Shown here one piece after another: positions 1 through 9,138 of a DNA stretch of 64,000 nt; position 1 is the stretch's first letter; the number at the start of each line of letters is the position of its first letter. Location: NCBI RefSeq assembly GCF_900109195.1, contig NZ_FNZG01000004.1:1-64000 (forward strand). The letters are read 5' to 3'. The notes beneath the pieces were generated by a model. That model was not told the DNA's origin. It made no database searches and saw only the letters and a list, made by a program, of their open reading frames with translations. This stretch comes from Pseudooceanicola nitratireducens. Lineage in GTDB: Bacteria > Pseudomonadota > Alphaproteobacteria > Rhodobacterales > Rhodobacteraceae. A program made the translations under genes and the position numbers.

Positions 1-2217
1 CCGGATGCGGGTTTCACCGGGACCGAGACCTTCACCTATACGATCACGGATGAGGACGGTCTGACCGACACCGCTACGATCACCGTGACGGTCGAGGAAG
101 ACACTGGCCCCGACGGCATCGTCGAAGGCCATTCCGGCGACGACCTGATCGACGACGACTATGAAGGCGATCCGGAAGGCGACAAGGTCGACAACGAGGA
201 TGCGCTGGATCCGACCAGCGGCGACGACGACATCATCGAGGCCTATTCGGGCGATGATACGGTGATCGCAGGGTCTGGCGACGATACGGTCGATGGCGGT
301 CCGGGCAATGACTCGATCTATGGCAACTCGGGCGATGACAGCATCACCAGCGGGCCGGATGGCCTGCCGGATGTGGAGATCTTCCCCGGCACGCCGGTCG
401 ACAGCGATCCCTATGACGACCGCGACACGGTCTATGGCAACCAGGGGGATGACACCATCCGCACCGGCGATGACCAGGACGTGGTCTATGGCGGCTCGGG
501 CGATGATGACCTCAATGCCGGGATCGACGACGACAAAGTCTATGGCGGCCGTGGCGATGATCTGATCAACGACCCGCAGGGCTCGGACTATATCGAGGGC
601 GGCTCGGGCGATGATACGATCATTGCGGGCATCGACACCTTCTCGGATTACGAGGGGGATGATCCCAACCTGCCGAACGCGCTCTACCCCGGGATCCTCA
701 GCGATCCGAACCCCGATGACGGCAAGGACACCGTCTATGGTGGCCAGGGCAATGACGTGATCATGACCGGCGACGATGCGGACAGCATCCGTGGCGGATC
801 CGGTGACGACACGATCAACGGCGGCATCGATGACGATTACATCGAAGGCAACCGGGGCAAGGATTCGATCATCGGGGGCCATGGGTCGGACACGATCTAC
901 GGCAACTCGGGCGACGACTGGATCAATGCGGGCGACAGCACGCTGCTTTGGGGGCAATCCCCGGACGACGATCCGGTCAACCCCGATCCGGTGCCCGAGA
1001 ACGGCCGCGACCTGGTCTATGGCGGTGACGGCAACGACACCATCTTTGGCCAGGACGATGATGACACGCTTTATGGTGGCGTCGGCAATGACGTGATCGA
1101 CGGCGGCATCGACGATGACGAGATCTATGGTGAAAGCGGCAATGACACGCTGATGGGCGGTCAGGGCGACGACACCGTGGGCGGCGGCACCGGCGCGGAC
1201 AGCATCGACGGCAACTCGGGCGATGACAGCCTGACGGGTGGCCAGGGTGACGACACGATCACCGGTGGTGCGGGCGACGACACGCTGCGCGGCAACACCG
1301 GGGCGGACAGCCTGACCGGTGGATCCGGCGACGATGTCATCGACGGTGGCGGTCAGAACGACACGATCATCGGCGGCGAGGGTGCCGACACGATGTTCGG
1401 CGGTTCCAACGACGAAGACCTGTTCATCGGGTCGACTGTCGGCGACGTCATCGACGGCGGATCTGGCACGACGGTGGATTACGATGTGCTTGACCTGCGG
1501 GGCTCTGCTCCGACGGGCGGGCGGATCAACGTGATCTATGATGACAACCCGGAAAACGGCACGGTCGAGTTCTATGATGCCGATGACAAGCTGGTCGGGA
1601 CCTCTCAGTTCGAGGAAATCGAGAAGGTCATCCCCTGCTTTACGCCGGGCACCCTGATCGCGACCCCGCGGGGCGAGGTTCCGGTGGAGACGCTGCGCGA
1701 AGGCGACCGTGTCATCACCCGCGACAACGGCATCCAGGAAATCCGCTGGTTCGGCCACAAGGACCTGATGGGCCGCGAGCTGCTGCAGAAGGAGCACCTG
1801 AAGCCGGTGCTGATCCAGAAGGGATCGCTTGGTTACGGGCTTCCGGAACGCGACATGCTGGTGTCTCCGAACCACCGGGTGCTGGTGAACAACGACAAGA
1901 CGGCGCTCTATTTCGAAGAGCGTGAGGTTCTGGTCGCGGCCAAGCACCTGACCGGTCTGGCCGGGGTGAACCGCGTCGACACGATGAAGACGCAGTACAT
2001 CCACTTCATGTTCGACCAGCACGAGGTGATCCTGTCGGACGGGTCCTGGACGGAAAGCTTCCAGCCGGGTCACCAGACGCTGGATGGTCTGGGCAATGCG
2101 CAGCGCCAGGAGATCCTGGAGCTGTTCCCGGAACTGGCAACGGAAGCCGGCCGCGAGGATTATCACGCGGCACGCCGGACGCTGAAGAAGCACGAGGCGA
2201 AGCTTCTGATCAAGTGA
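1..2217 (+). CDS. RTX calcium-binding protein with C-terminal Hint domain (5' partial)
   Basis: The reading frame is open from base 1, so the N-terminus lies upstream. The first ~25 codons (motif GTETFTYTITDEDG) look like the end of a cadherin/Ig-like adhesin repeat. Codons ~30-500 are a long array of acidic glycine-rich nonapeptides of the GGxGxD type (GGSGDDTI, YGNSGDDS), which bind calcium in RTX proteins. The array is interrupted by three Pro/Asp-rich loops. From codon 546 a Hint_2-type domain starts (CFTPGTLIATPRGE, later LVSPNHRVL) and runs almost to the end. RTX proteins of this kind are normally exported by type I secretion and act outside the cell; that is family knowledge. No secretion genes are in the window. 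The exact role (adhesin, matrix or enzyme) cannot be told from this fragment. Confidence 0.9.
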   Translation, partial: PDAGFTGTETFTYTITDEDGLTDTATITVTVEEDTGPDGIVEGHSGDDLIDDDYEGDPEGDKVDNEDALDPTSGDDDIIEAYSGDDTVIAGSGDDTVDGGPGNDSIYGNSGDDSITSGPDGLPDVEIFPGTPVDSDPYDDRDTVYGNQGDDTIRTGDDQDVVYGGSGDDDLNAGIDDDKVYGGRGDDLINDPQGSDYIEGGSGDDTIIAGIDTFSDYEGDDPNLPNALYPGILSDPNPDDGKDTVYGGQGNDVIMTGDDADSIRGGSGDDTINGGIDDDYIEGNRGKDSIIGGHGSDTIYGNSGDDWINAGDSTLLWGQSPDDDPVNPDPVPENGRDLVYGGDGNDTIFGQDDDDTLYGGVGNDVIDGGIDDDEIYGESGNDTLMGGQGDDTVGGGTGADSIDGNSGDDSLTGGQGDDTITGGAGDDTLRGNTGADSLTGGSGDDVIDGGGQNDTIIGGEGADTMFGGSNDEDLFIGSTVGDVIDGGSGTTVDYDVLDLRGSAPTGGRINVIYDDNPENGTVEFYDADDKLVGTSQFEEIEKVIPCFTPGTLIATPRGEVPVETLREGDRVITRDNGIQEIRWFGHKDLMGRELLQKEHLKPVLIQKGSLGYGLPERDMLVSPNHRVLVNNDKTALYFEEREVLVAAKHLTGLAGVNRVDTMKTQYIHFMFDQHEVILSDGSWTESFQPGHQTLDGLGNAQRQEILELFPELATEAGREDYHAARRTLKKHEAKLLIK

Positions 2218-2227
2218 TGCAGCGACG

Positions 2228-2249
2228 CCGGGCCCTGTGCGGGGCCCGG
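2228..2249 (+). terminator. GC-rich hairpin after RTX/Hint gene
   Basis: An 8-bp perfect stem (CCGGGCCC / GGGCCCGG) with a 5-base loop lies 10 bases after the stop codon. There is no T-run, so if it terminates transcription it does so weakly or with Rho. Confidence 0.45.
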
Positions 2250-2389
2250 TGCCATCCTGGTCAGGCGGGGGCGCTGACCGGCCGTCGGGATGCGGGTTGC
2301 ACGAATATCGCGGGAGGGTCTTTGATGCAGCCCGCATCCTGATGTGATGTCAGTGATTTGGTTTTGATTTGAATTTTACCTGGGGGGGT

Positions 2390-2488
2390 ATGATGGATTA
2401 TTTCATGGGTGTGTTCCGCTGGACCTTACTGGTCGGAGCGATCCTGGCCTGCGCGGCTGTGTCAAAGATCGGCGTGGTCGGGTTCTGA
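2390..2488 (+). CDS. possible 32-residue single-pass membrane peptide
   Basis: A short reading frame (two ATGs in a row, then a TGA at 2486-2488) encodes about 32 residues with one hydrophobic stretch (WTLLVGAILACAAVSKIG). A strong purine-rich G tract sits directly before the start, and the local sequence upstream is AT-richer than the surroundings, as a promoter region would be. It resembles no family I can name. It could equally be a chance ORF; conservation in relatives would decide. Confidence 0.3.
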   Translation: MMDYFMGVFRWTLLVGAILACAAVSKIGVVGF

Positions 2489-2574
2489 ACGGCCTGCTCG
2501 TCGCGCCCTGACGTGCGCGCCTCGCTTATTGGGGTGCGTCTGATCGGGGTGGTGCCCGTGGCGGATGGCGGATG

Positions 2575-2609
2575 CCTCCGGCGGGGATATTTGGGAAAAC
2601 CAAAGAGGA
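2575..2609 (+). repeat. dispersed intergenic repeat, short core copy
   Basis: This carries the core GGGGATATTTGGGAAAACC followed by AAAGAGGAT. Nearly the same core occurs on the minus strand at 54835-54866, and related cores (CCCCCGGGATATTTT...GGCAAGAGGATG) end the longer repeats at 44601-44735 and 60897-61033. It lies in an intergenic gap, 3' of the plus-strand genes and read in their direction. Confidence 0.65.
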
Positions 2610-3200
2610 TCAGGGGTGAGCGCGCCAGCGGGCCCAGTCCTCGGGCGTGTCCAGATCGGTGGTTGCGTGATGGTCGGGCAGGGGAACCTGCCGGACTTTT
2701 TCGTTTTTAAGGAGGGCTCGTGCGCCCTGGTCGCCGGTGAGCGTGGTGAGCGCGGGGATGAGGCGCGCGGGGAAGAGGACCGGGTGGCCGGGCGTGCCAT
2801 CCTGGTCAGTGGCGCGGTGGATCTGGTCGGGATTATGGGCCCAGGCCTGGGCGAGGTCTGCGAGGTCCTGGGTCGTGATCTCGGGCATGTCGGAGGGCAG
2901 GACCATGACGCCGGGCGTGGTGGCCGGAAGGGCGGCGGCCCCGGCGCGGAGGGAGGCCCCCATCCCTTTGGCCGCGTCCGGGACCATGATTGGGGTGATG
3001 TTCACGCCCTGAAGGGCGCGGCTGCGCGGGTGGTCGGGGCCGGGCAGGGTGACATAGGTCGGGGCCAGGGCCAGTGCGCGGCGGGCCAGGGTGACGATCA
3101 GCGGGGCACCGTCCACGGGTTCCATCTGTTTGTCGCCGCCGCGCATGCGACTGGAGGCTCCGGCGGCGAGGATCAGGATGGCGGGCAAGGGGTGGTCCAT
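2610..3200 (-). CDS. MobA-like NTP transferase / molybdenum cofactor cytidylyltransferase-like
   Basis: This 196-residue protein has the MobA/MocA nucleotidyltransferase fold signature at its N-terminus (ILAAGASSRM, with the GGDKQ lysine region), a central VMVLPSDMPEIT metal-binding segment, and GHPVLFP near residue 140. MocA and MobA transfer CMP or GMP to molybdopterin in the cytoplasm to make the dinucleotide cofactors of molybdenum enzymes. The AAGxSxRM and SDMP motifs fit that family; the CTP-using MocA type looks more likely than MobA, but that is inference. No other molybdenum cofactor genes are nearby. The start has only a weak ribosome-binding site. The gene converges on the RTX gene. 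Confidence 0.8.
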   Translation of the reverse strand: MDHPLPAILILAAGASSRMRGGDKQMEPVDGAPLIVTLARRALALAPTYVTLPGPDHPRSRALQGVNITPIMVPDAAKGMGASLRAGAAALPATTPGVMVLPSDMPEITTQDLADLAQAWAHNPDQIHRATDQDGTPGHPVLFPARLIPALTTLTGDQGARALLKNEKVRQVPLPDHHATTDLDTPEDWARWRAHP

Positions 3201-3333
3201 GGGGCAAGCTTAGCCCTGGGCGCGGGGCGCGTCAGCAGGGAAAACCCGAAGGCGAGGCTGGAAAGCTGTTGGAAAACCCTGTCTTTTGCCGGATGCGTGC
3301 TAGATCTGGCACAGGTTGAAGGAAGGATCGCCC

Positions 3334-4527
3334 ATGCTGCCGACGTTCATGCGCCAGTTGCACGCCTTTTCGCGCCGCCTGATCGTGCGGGTGCTGTTGA
3401 TCGCGCTGTGCAGCGTGATGGCGATTGCGGTGGCCAAGATCTTTGGCGGGCTGATCCCCTTTGGCCTGAAGGACCGGATCGGGGCGGATGCAGTGGATCA
3501 CATCCTGTCGATCATCGCCAATTCCATGCTGACGGTGACGACCTTTTCGCTGACGGTCATGGTGGCATCGCATCGCAATGTCTCGTCCCTGTGGACGCCG
3601 CGGGCGCATCAGATCCTGCTGCAGGACACCACGACCCATACCGTTCTGGCGACCTTTGTCGGGGCCTATCTTTACGCGGTGATCACCATCATCCTGCGCG
3701 AAACCCAGGTCTTCAAGGGCGAGGAGCTGGTGGTTCTGTTCTTCGTCACGCTGCTGGTCGTGGTGCTGATCGTCGTGGCGATCATCCGCTGGATTTCGCA
3801 CCTGGAGCTTCTGGGCAGCCTGATCGAGACCTCGGGCCGGACCGAGGCCAAGGCGCAGAAGGCTTATGATCTGCGCTGTGAAAATCCGACGCTAGGGGCG
3901 CAGACCTATGATCCCGGTGCGTTGGCTGGCTGTCAGGAGATGCGGGCGGAGCGGTCGGGATATGTGCAGCAGATCTACCAGGACCGGCTGCAGGAGGCCG
4001 CTGAGGACGCGGGGGGCGAGATCCATCTGGCCGTGCCGGTCGGGGCCTTCGTGCACCAGGGCGAGGTGATCGCGCATCTGCGCGGCGAAGGCCTGGAGGA
4101 AGCGGTGGAGCGCTTTGTCTCGATCGGGACGCTGCGCAATTACGTGCAGGATCCGGGCTTTTCGCTGCTGAACCTGACCGAGATTGCGCAGCGCGCGCTG
4201 TCGCCGGGGATCAACGATCCGGGCACGGCAGTGGACATGGTGCGGCGCATCGTGCGGGTTCTGCTGTCGAACCGCGTCGGGGCCGAGCACGAGGTCCGCT
4301 ATGATCGGCTGTATGTGCCGATGCTGGATCGGGAAGCGCTGGTGGTGGAAACACTTGGTGCGGTGGCGCGCAACGGAATGGGGCACCCCGAGGTGACCGA
4401 GGCGCTGAGCGGGGCGCTGAAGGCGCTGGACCGTCAGGGCGATCCAGAGGTCGAGGCGGCCGCGCGCCGTGTGCAGAAGGCCATCGAGGCGGCCGAGCCG
4501 AGGGAAGTTCTGGACTTCTCGGTCTAG
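3334..4527 (+). CDS. DUF2254 family membrane protein
   Basis: The product is ~397 residues. The N-terminal ~170 residues hold about four hydrophobic segments (LIVRVLLIALCSVMAIAV; then two near residues 60-90 and 105-160). A soluble C-terminal domain carries the conserved-looking segment LSPGINDPGTAVDMVRR, which is typical of DUF2254 proteins. Their function is unknown. I start at the ATG at 3334 because AAGGA lies 8 bases before it; an in-frame TTG 18 bases upstream is possible but less well placed. The gene stands just before the DUF3445 gene (27-base gap), so the two may be co-transcribed, though their products have no obvious shared role. Confidence 0.8.
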   Translation: MLPTFMRQLHAFSRRLIVRVLLIALCSVMAIAVAKIFGGLIPFGLKDRIGADAVDHILSIIANSMLTVTTFSLTVMVASHRNVSSLWTPRAHQILLQDTTTHTVLATFVGAYLYAVITIILRETQVFKGEELVVLFFVTLLVVVLIVVAIIRWISHLELLGSLIETSGRTEAKAQKAYDLRCENPTLGAQTYDPGALAGCQEMRAERSGYVQQIYQDRLQEAAEDAGGEIHLAVPVGAFVHQGEVIAHLRGEGLEEAVERFVSIGTLRNYVQDPGFSLLNLTEIAQRALSPGINDPGTAVDMVRRIVRVLLSNRVGAEHEVRYDRLYVPMLDREALVVETLGAVARNGMGHPEVTEALSGALKALDRQGDPEVEAAARRVQKAIEAAEPREVLDFSV

Positions 4528-4554
4528 TCGATCCGCGCGCAAAGAGGGCTGGTC

Positions 4555-5331
4555 ATGGCGGGGATGCTGCGCTTAGCTGGCGGTATGACGATCATCCTGC
4601 AAGACAAGATTCCCTATGACATCGCCTCCGAGCGTCTGCCCGGTGTTGGCCCGATGCCCGAGGCCGATTGGATCCTGCGGGACGAGGCCTTTGCCGCGCA
4701 GATGGCGCTGCGCGACCAGCTGCTGAAAGAACGGCGGAATGAGGTCCTGGCGCTGCTGCCAGAGGCCGTCAGCGCGGCAGAGGAGCTTTTGACCATGGTG
4801 CTGGACCGGCTGGTCCAAGATCCGGCCTATCTGATCGATAAGGATCAGGTCACGCGGCCCGATGATGTGACGGTTGCGATCAACCGGGCGGATCCCTTGG
4901 GGGCATTGGGGCGATTGGTCCAGCAGGACTTCTGCTTGATGATGAAGCCCGAGGGGGCAGCCGAACATCTGCTGACCGGGGCCGTGCTGTGTTTTCCCGC
5001 CGGCTGGATGCTGAGCCAGAAGATCGGGCACCCCTTGATCCGAATTCATGTGCCCGTGCCGGCCTATGACGACATGCTGGCGCGGCGGGTGCAGCGGCTG
5101 TTCGACGGGGTTCAGGTCGGGCGGCCGCTGTGGCGGTTCAATGCCTTGCGCTATGTCGATCCGTCACTGTTTCAGCCGCGATCCGAAGGGGTTCCGAAGT
5201 ACGGCACGCCAGAGGAACAGCGCTATATCCGATCTGAACGGCAATCGATCCTTCGACTTCCCGACACCGGGGCGGTGGTCTTTGGCATCCACACCTTCGT
5301 GGTGAAACTGCCCGAAGACGCGCGCCAATAG
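4555..5331 (+). CDS. DUF3445 family, heme-dependent oxidative N-demethylase-like
   Basis: The protein of 258 residues matches the DUF3445 pattern I know: a central LTGAVLCFPAGWML segment, then KIGHPLIRIHVPVPAY, RVQRLFDGVQVGRPLWRFN, and a C-terminal RSERQSILRLPDTGAVVF followed by GIHTF. Characterised members are heme-containing oxidases that remove a methyl group from dimethylamine-type substrates. The substrate here cannot be told. The chosen ATG has AGAGGG upstream; an alternative ATG lies ten codons further in. It follows the DUF2254 gene by 27 bases and converges on the next gene with only 3 bases between the stops. Confidence 0.8.
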   Translation: MAGMLRLAGGMTIILQDKIPYDIASERLPGVGPMPEADWILRDEAFAAQMALRDQLLKERRNEVLALLPEAVSAAEELLTMVLDRLVQDPAYLIDKDQVTRPDDVTVAINRADPLGALGRLVQQDFCLMMKPEGAAEHLLTGAVLCFPAGWMLSQKIGHPLIRIHVPVPAYDDMLARRVQRLFDGVQVGRPLWRFNALRYVDPSLFQPRSEGVPKYGTPEEQRYIRSERQSILRLPDTGAVVFGIHTFVVKLPEDARQ

Positions 5332-5334
5332 CCG

Positions 5335-6138
5335 TCACAGCACCGACAGGTAAGAGACCATCGTGGGGGCCAGCCCGGTGTAGATCGCTGTCAGCGTGAA
5401 GGCATGGGCCGAGATGCGGATGTCCTGCCCCTTCAGCGCCTGATAGGCGGCCACCGGCAGGCCGACCATGGGGTTCATCACGGTCAGGGATGCGGTTGCG
5501 GTCAGGTTGGCCGCGCGGGACAGGTCCGAGGGCGTCTTGACCTCGTCCTCGTCCATGGCGTCGCGAAAGATCTCGCGCAGGTCGGGCGTCTCGATGGCGG
5601 GCGCAGATGGCACGGCAAAGATCATTTCGTCGGCGTGGTCGTCCAGCGCGATCCGGGCCGGGCGGCGCGGGGTTATGTGGCGTTCGATACCGTTGTTGTG
5701 GCGGATCGGGGTGAAGACCTCGGCAAAGCGCAGGGTGTCGAAGCAGATGCCCTCTTTCCCCCAGGCGATCTGACCAGAGAGGCCGTCTTCGATCAGGATC
5801 GACAGGATCTCGGCCAGGATGGCGGTATCGGCGCGGGGATGCAGGGTTTCGCTGCGGCGGATGTTCTCGACATGCAGGTACAGCCGTGCGCTGCCGTCAT
5901 TGTCTTCAGAGCCGTCGTCGATCCTCATGGCCAGGCCAATCGGGCCTGCGTCGATCTCGAGCCCGTCGAACCGGGTTTCTGCGGGCTGTTGCGGGGCCAG
6001 GCCATAGGCCTGAAGCGCGCGCAGCGCGGCAGAAAGCAGGGTTTCGATGTCGATCAGGGGGCCGGTGCCCATGTCCAGAGTGGCGGACTGCGGGGTGGCT
6101 GTGGGGCGGGTCGCTTCTTGCGAATGGGTGCGGGTCAT
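5335..6138 (-). CDS. conserved hypothetical protein
   Basis: I do not recognise this 267-residue protein. It has a Pro/Thr-rich disordered N-terminus (~25 residues), an acidic central region with the segments GLEIDAGPIGLAMRIDDG and ILSILIEDGLSGQIAWGKEG, a charged DEDE linker near residue 200, and a C-terminal stretch (TVMNPMVGLPVAAYQALKG) with two mildly hydrophobic helices. There is no signal peptide. The start at 6138 is preferred over the upstream in-frame one because GGGAAGA lies just before it. A perfect-arm palindrome at 6307-6320 lies upstream and may be its operator. Confidence 0.7.
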   Translation of the reverse strand: MTRTHSQEATRPTATPQSATLDMGTGPLIDIETLLSAALRALQAYGLAPQQPAETRFDGLEIDAGPIGLAMRIDDGSEDNDGSARLYLHVENIRRSETLHPRADTAILAEILSILIEDGLSGQIAWGKEGICFDTLRFAEVFTPIRHNNGIERHITPRRPARIALDDHADEMIFAVPSAPAIETPDLREIFRDAMDEDEVKTPSDLSRAANLTATASLTVMNPMVGLPVAAYQALKGQDIRISAHAFTLTAIYTGLAPTMVSYLSVL

Positions 6139-6306
6139 GTTCTTCCCTCGGTTTCTTCCTGCCCCCAAGGTCGATCCGAATTGGGGTGGAATTGTGCCGA
6201 AGGGCTGTGGAAATCCTGCGGAATCGGGAAAAATCGCGACGTATTGCCGGGTTTCGTGATCAATTTAAGGGCGAGTGATAGGATTGGTTCCACACGTCGC
6301 TGTTGC

Positions 6307-6320
6307 GCGTCATGTGACGC
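6307..6320. promoter_or_regulatory. palindrome GCGTCA-TG-TGACGC, possible operator
   Basis: Six-base perfect arms with a two-base spacer, ~170 bases upstream of the minus-strand gene starting at 6138. It resembles a dimeric regulator site, but no regulator is identified. Confidence 0.35.
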
Positions 6321-6434
6321 TGAATTGATGGGTGCAAAACTTGCGCTAAGTGGCTGAAAAACAATCGCAAAGCTGGTGCTTATCCGCGTCCAGCGGTGAT
6401 CCGTTTCGCGTCATGATTCGCGCAATGGTTGTGG

Positions 6435-6468
6435 CGCAAAAGAAAACGGGCACCGAGTGGTGCCCGTT
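6435..6468 (-). terminator. Rho-independent terminator of glnBA
   Basis: On the minus strand a 10-bp perfect stem (AACGGGCACC / GGTGCCCGTT) with a four-base loop is followed by TTCTTTTG. It lies 22 bases beyond the glnA stop. Confidence 0.9.
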
Positions 6469-6489
6469 CCCAATGCAATCCGAAGTGGA

Positions 6490-7893
6490 TCAGCAGGAGT
6501 AGTACAGAGCGAATTCCGCGGGGTGCGGGGTCATCTCGTACATCTCGATCTCTTCCATCTTCAGGTCGATGTAGCCCTGGATCTGGTCCTTGGTGAAGAC
6601 GTCACCGGCCAGCAGGAAGTCCATGTCGGCTTCCAGCTCGGTCATGGCTTCGCGCAGCGAACCACAGACGGTCGGGATGTCGGCCAGTTCTTCGGGCGGC
6701 AGATCGTAGAGGTTCTTGTCCATGGCTTCGCCCGGATCGATCTTGTTCTTGATCCCGTCGAGGCCGGCCATGAGCAGGGCGGAGAAGCACAGGTAGGGGT
6801 TCGCCGAGGGATCGGGGAAACGGGCTTCGACGCGCTTTGCCTTGGGCGATTCGGTCCACGGAATACGGACACAGCCCGAACGGTTGCGTGCGGAATAGGC
6901 GCGCAGAACGGGGGCTTCAAACCCGGGGACCAGACGCTTGTACGAGTTGGTCGAGGGGTTGGTGAAAGCGTTCAGGGCCTTGGCGTGCTTCAGGATACCA
7001 CCGATGAAGTACAGGGCCTCCTGGGACAGATCGGCGTATTTGTCGCCTGCAAACAGGGGCTTGCCGTCTTTCCAGATCGACATGTTCACGTGCATGCCCG
7101 ACCCGTTGTCACCTTTCAGCGGCTTCGGCATGAAGGTTGCCGAACGGCCATAGGCCTGTGCCACGTTGTGGATGACGTATTTGTACTTCTGCAGTTCGTC
7201 CGCCTGTTTGGTCAGCGATCCGAAGACCAGGCCCAGCTCGTGCTGCGAGGTCGCAACTTCGTGGTGGTGCTTGTCGACCTTCATGCCCAGACGCTTCATC
7301 GTCGAGAGCATTTCCGAACGGATGTCCTGACCGTCGTCCATCGGGTTCACCGGGAAGTAGCCGCCCTTGTAGGTCGGACGGTGGCCCAGGTTGCCCATTT
7401 CGAAATCGGCATCGGTGTTCCAGGCGGCGTGATCGGCATCAACCTCGAACGACACCTTGTTCGGCGCGACCGAGTATTTCACGTCGTCGAACAGGAAGAA
7501 TTCCGCTTCGGGGCCGAAATAGGCGACGTCACCGATACCCGAGGACTTCAGGTAGGCTTCGGCTTTCTGTGCGGTGCCGCGCGGGTCGCGGTCATAGGCT
7601 TCGCCGGTGTCGGGCTCGACGATCGAGCAATGCACGACAACGGTTTTTTCCGCGTAGAAGGGGTCGATATAGGCGCTGTCCAGGTCGGGCATCAGCTTCA
7701 TGTCGGATGCTTCGATGGATTTCCAGCCGGCGATCGAAGAACCGTCGAACATGAACCCTTCTTCAAGGAAGTCTTCGTCGACTTCGTCCTTGATGACGGT
7801 CACGTGCTGCAGCTTGCCGCGCGGATCGGTGAAGCGGATATCGACGTATTCCGCGTCCTCGTCCTTGATCAGGTCAAGTACCTTGTTGCTCAT
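6490..7893 (-). CDS. glnA: glutamine synthetase type I
   Basis: GlnA joins ammonia to glutamate using ATP in the cytoplasm and is the main entry point of nitrogen under limitation. The 467-residue length is normal for GSI. Visible marks are [19 protein letters not shown] (N-terminal beta-grasp/active-site region), [20 protein letters not shown] and the NLYDLPPEE segment, whose tyrosine is the adenylylation site in GSI-beta enzymes. Start at 7893 is chosen over the longer frame because GGGAAAAGGGA stands right before it and the protein then begins [12 protein letters not shown] as in relatives. It follows glnB on the same strand by 32 bases, the standard nitrogen-control pair. Confidence 0.97.
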   Translation of the reverse strand: MSNKVLDLIKDEDAEYVDIRFTDPRGKLQHVTVIKDEVDEDFLEEGFMFDGSSIAGWKSIEASDMKLMPDLDSAYIDPFYAEKTVVVHCSIVEPDTGEAYDRDPRGTAQKAEAYLKSSGIGDVAYFGPEAEFFLFDDVKYSVAPNKVSFEVDADHAAWNTDADFEMGNLGHRPTYKGGYFPVNPMDDGQDIRSEMLSTMKRLGMKVDKHHHEVATSQHELGLVFGSLTKQADELQKYKYVIHNVAQAYGRSATFMPKPLKGDNGSGMHVNMSIWKDGKPLFAGDKYADLSQEALYFIGGILKHAKALNAFTNPSTNSYKRLVPGFEAPVLRAYSARNRSGCVRIPWTESPKAKRVEARFPDPSANPYLCFSALLMAGLDGIKNKIDPGEAMDKNLYDLPPEELADIPTVCGSLREAMTELEADMDFLLAGDVFTKDQIQGYIDLKMEEIEMYEMTPHPAEFALYYSC

Positions 7894-7925
7894 TCCCTTT
7901 TCCCTTCGTTTTGAAATGGGTGTGA

Positions 7926-8327
<402 letters not shown>

Positions 8328-8424
8328 TCACGACGCGCAAGTTGGTCGAATTGCGGGCAAAGGGAAAGAGGGGCGGCATGAAAATTAAGCATTGCGCCCA
8401 AAGTTTGTGCGGTATGAAAAGAAT

Positions 8425-9123
8425 ATGTCAGCAATATTGACCAGTGATCAGATGCGCAACCTTGAAAAGCGCGCGATCGACAGCGGTGCGGTCACCGGGG
8501 CCGAGCTGATGGAGAGGGCCGGGCGCGGCGTGGTCGATGCGCTGCGTGACGAATATCCGGACACGGATGGCCTGTGCGCCGCGCCCTGGGCCGGCCAGCA
8601 TGTGCTGATCCTTTGCGGGCCCGGCAATAATGGCGGTGACGGATATGTGGTGGCGCGGCTGCTAGGCGAAACAGGGGCGATCTGTCATGTACTGGCGCTT
8701 GGCGATACCGCTGACCTGCCGCCGGATGCGGCGCAGGCGCGGCGGCGCTGGACCGGGCCGGTCGGTCCGTTTTCGACCGAGGCCATGGGCCAGGTTGTTG
8801 ATCTGTGCCGCAGGGCGGATCAACCTTGGCTAGTTGTCGTGGACGCTCTGTTCGGCATCGGCCAGCGCGCGCCGCTCGATTCGGTTTGTGATGCGGTCGG
8901 CGGTTTCGTCGACGCGCTGTTCGAACTCGGAGGCCCCACGCCCTATTTCGTCTCGGTCGATCTGCCCACGGGCTATGATGCGGACAGCGGTGCGGCGTTG
9001 GCGCGACGCCCAGTGCCGTCCGACCTGACCGTGACCTTCCATGCGCCCAAGCCGATCCACGGCATGCCGCATTTCCTGGACGTGACCCTGGTGGTTGCTG
9101 ATATCGGCCTGTCGTCGGTTTAG
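8425..9123 (+). CDS. nnrE: NAD(P)H-hydrate epimerase (YjeF N-terminal domain)
   Basis: This 232-residue protein interconverts the R and S forms of damaged NADHX/NADPHX so that the dehydratase can repair them. It begins ILTSDQMRNLEKRAIDSG and contains the nucleotide-binding loop CGPGNNGGDGYVVARLL, the VVDALFGIGQR segment with the catalytic aspartate region, and VDLPTGYDADSG. The length matches a full YjeF_N domain. It ends at TAG 9121-9123, five codons before the ATG of the dehydratase, and both lie in the same frame, so the pair looks like a bifunctional Nnr gene split by a single stop. Start 8425 is preferred over an upstream TTG. Confidence 0.9.
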   Translation: MSAILTSDQMRNLEKRAIDSGAVTGAELMERAGRGVVDALRDEYPDTDGLCAAPWAGQHVLILCGPGNNGGDGYVVARLLGETGAICHVLALGDTADLPPDAAQARRRWTGPVGPFSTEAMGQVVDLCRRADQPWLVVVDALFGIGQRAPLDSVCDAVGGFVDALFELGGPTPYFVSVDLPTGYDADSGAALARRPVPSDLTVTFHAPKPIHGMPHFLDVTLVVADIGLSSV

Positions 9124-9138
9124 CAGAGGATCCTGACC

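Larger units (their letters stand above)
6139..6489. other. intergenic region between hypothetical gene and glnA
   Basis: About 350 bases without a convincing gene. It holds the glnA terminator at its right end, a 14-base palindrome at 6307-6320 and an AT-richer stretch around 6230-6400 that probably contains the promoter of the minus-strand hypothetical gene. I could not assign -35/-10 boxes with confidence. Confidence 0.6.

Noticed and set aside
85-1500. Repetitive DNA resembling a tandem-repeat or CRISPR-like array
   Set aside because: The periodicity comes from RTX nonapeptide codons (GGxGxD). There are no identical direct repeats with unique spacers and no cas genes.
1636-2217. Hint domain as a possible intein
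   Set aside because: It is at the C-terminus of an RTX protein with no downstream extein and matches the Hint_2 type, which is not a splicing intein.
8379-8441. 20-residue ORF overlapping the nnrE start (leader peptide?)
   Set aside because: Short, overlaps the start of nnrE in another frame and has no codon pattern suggestive of attenuation.
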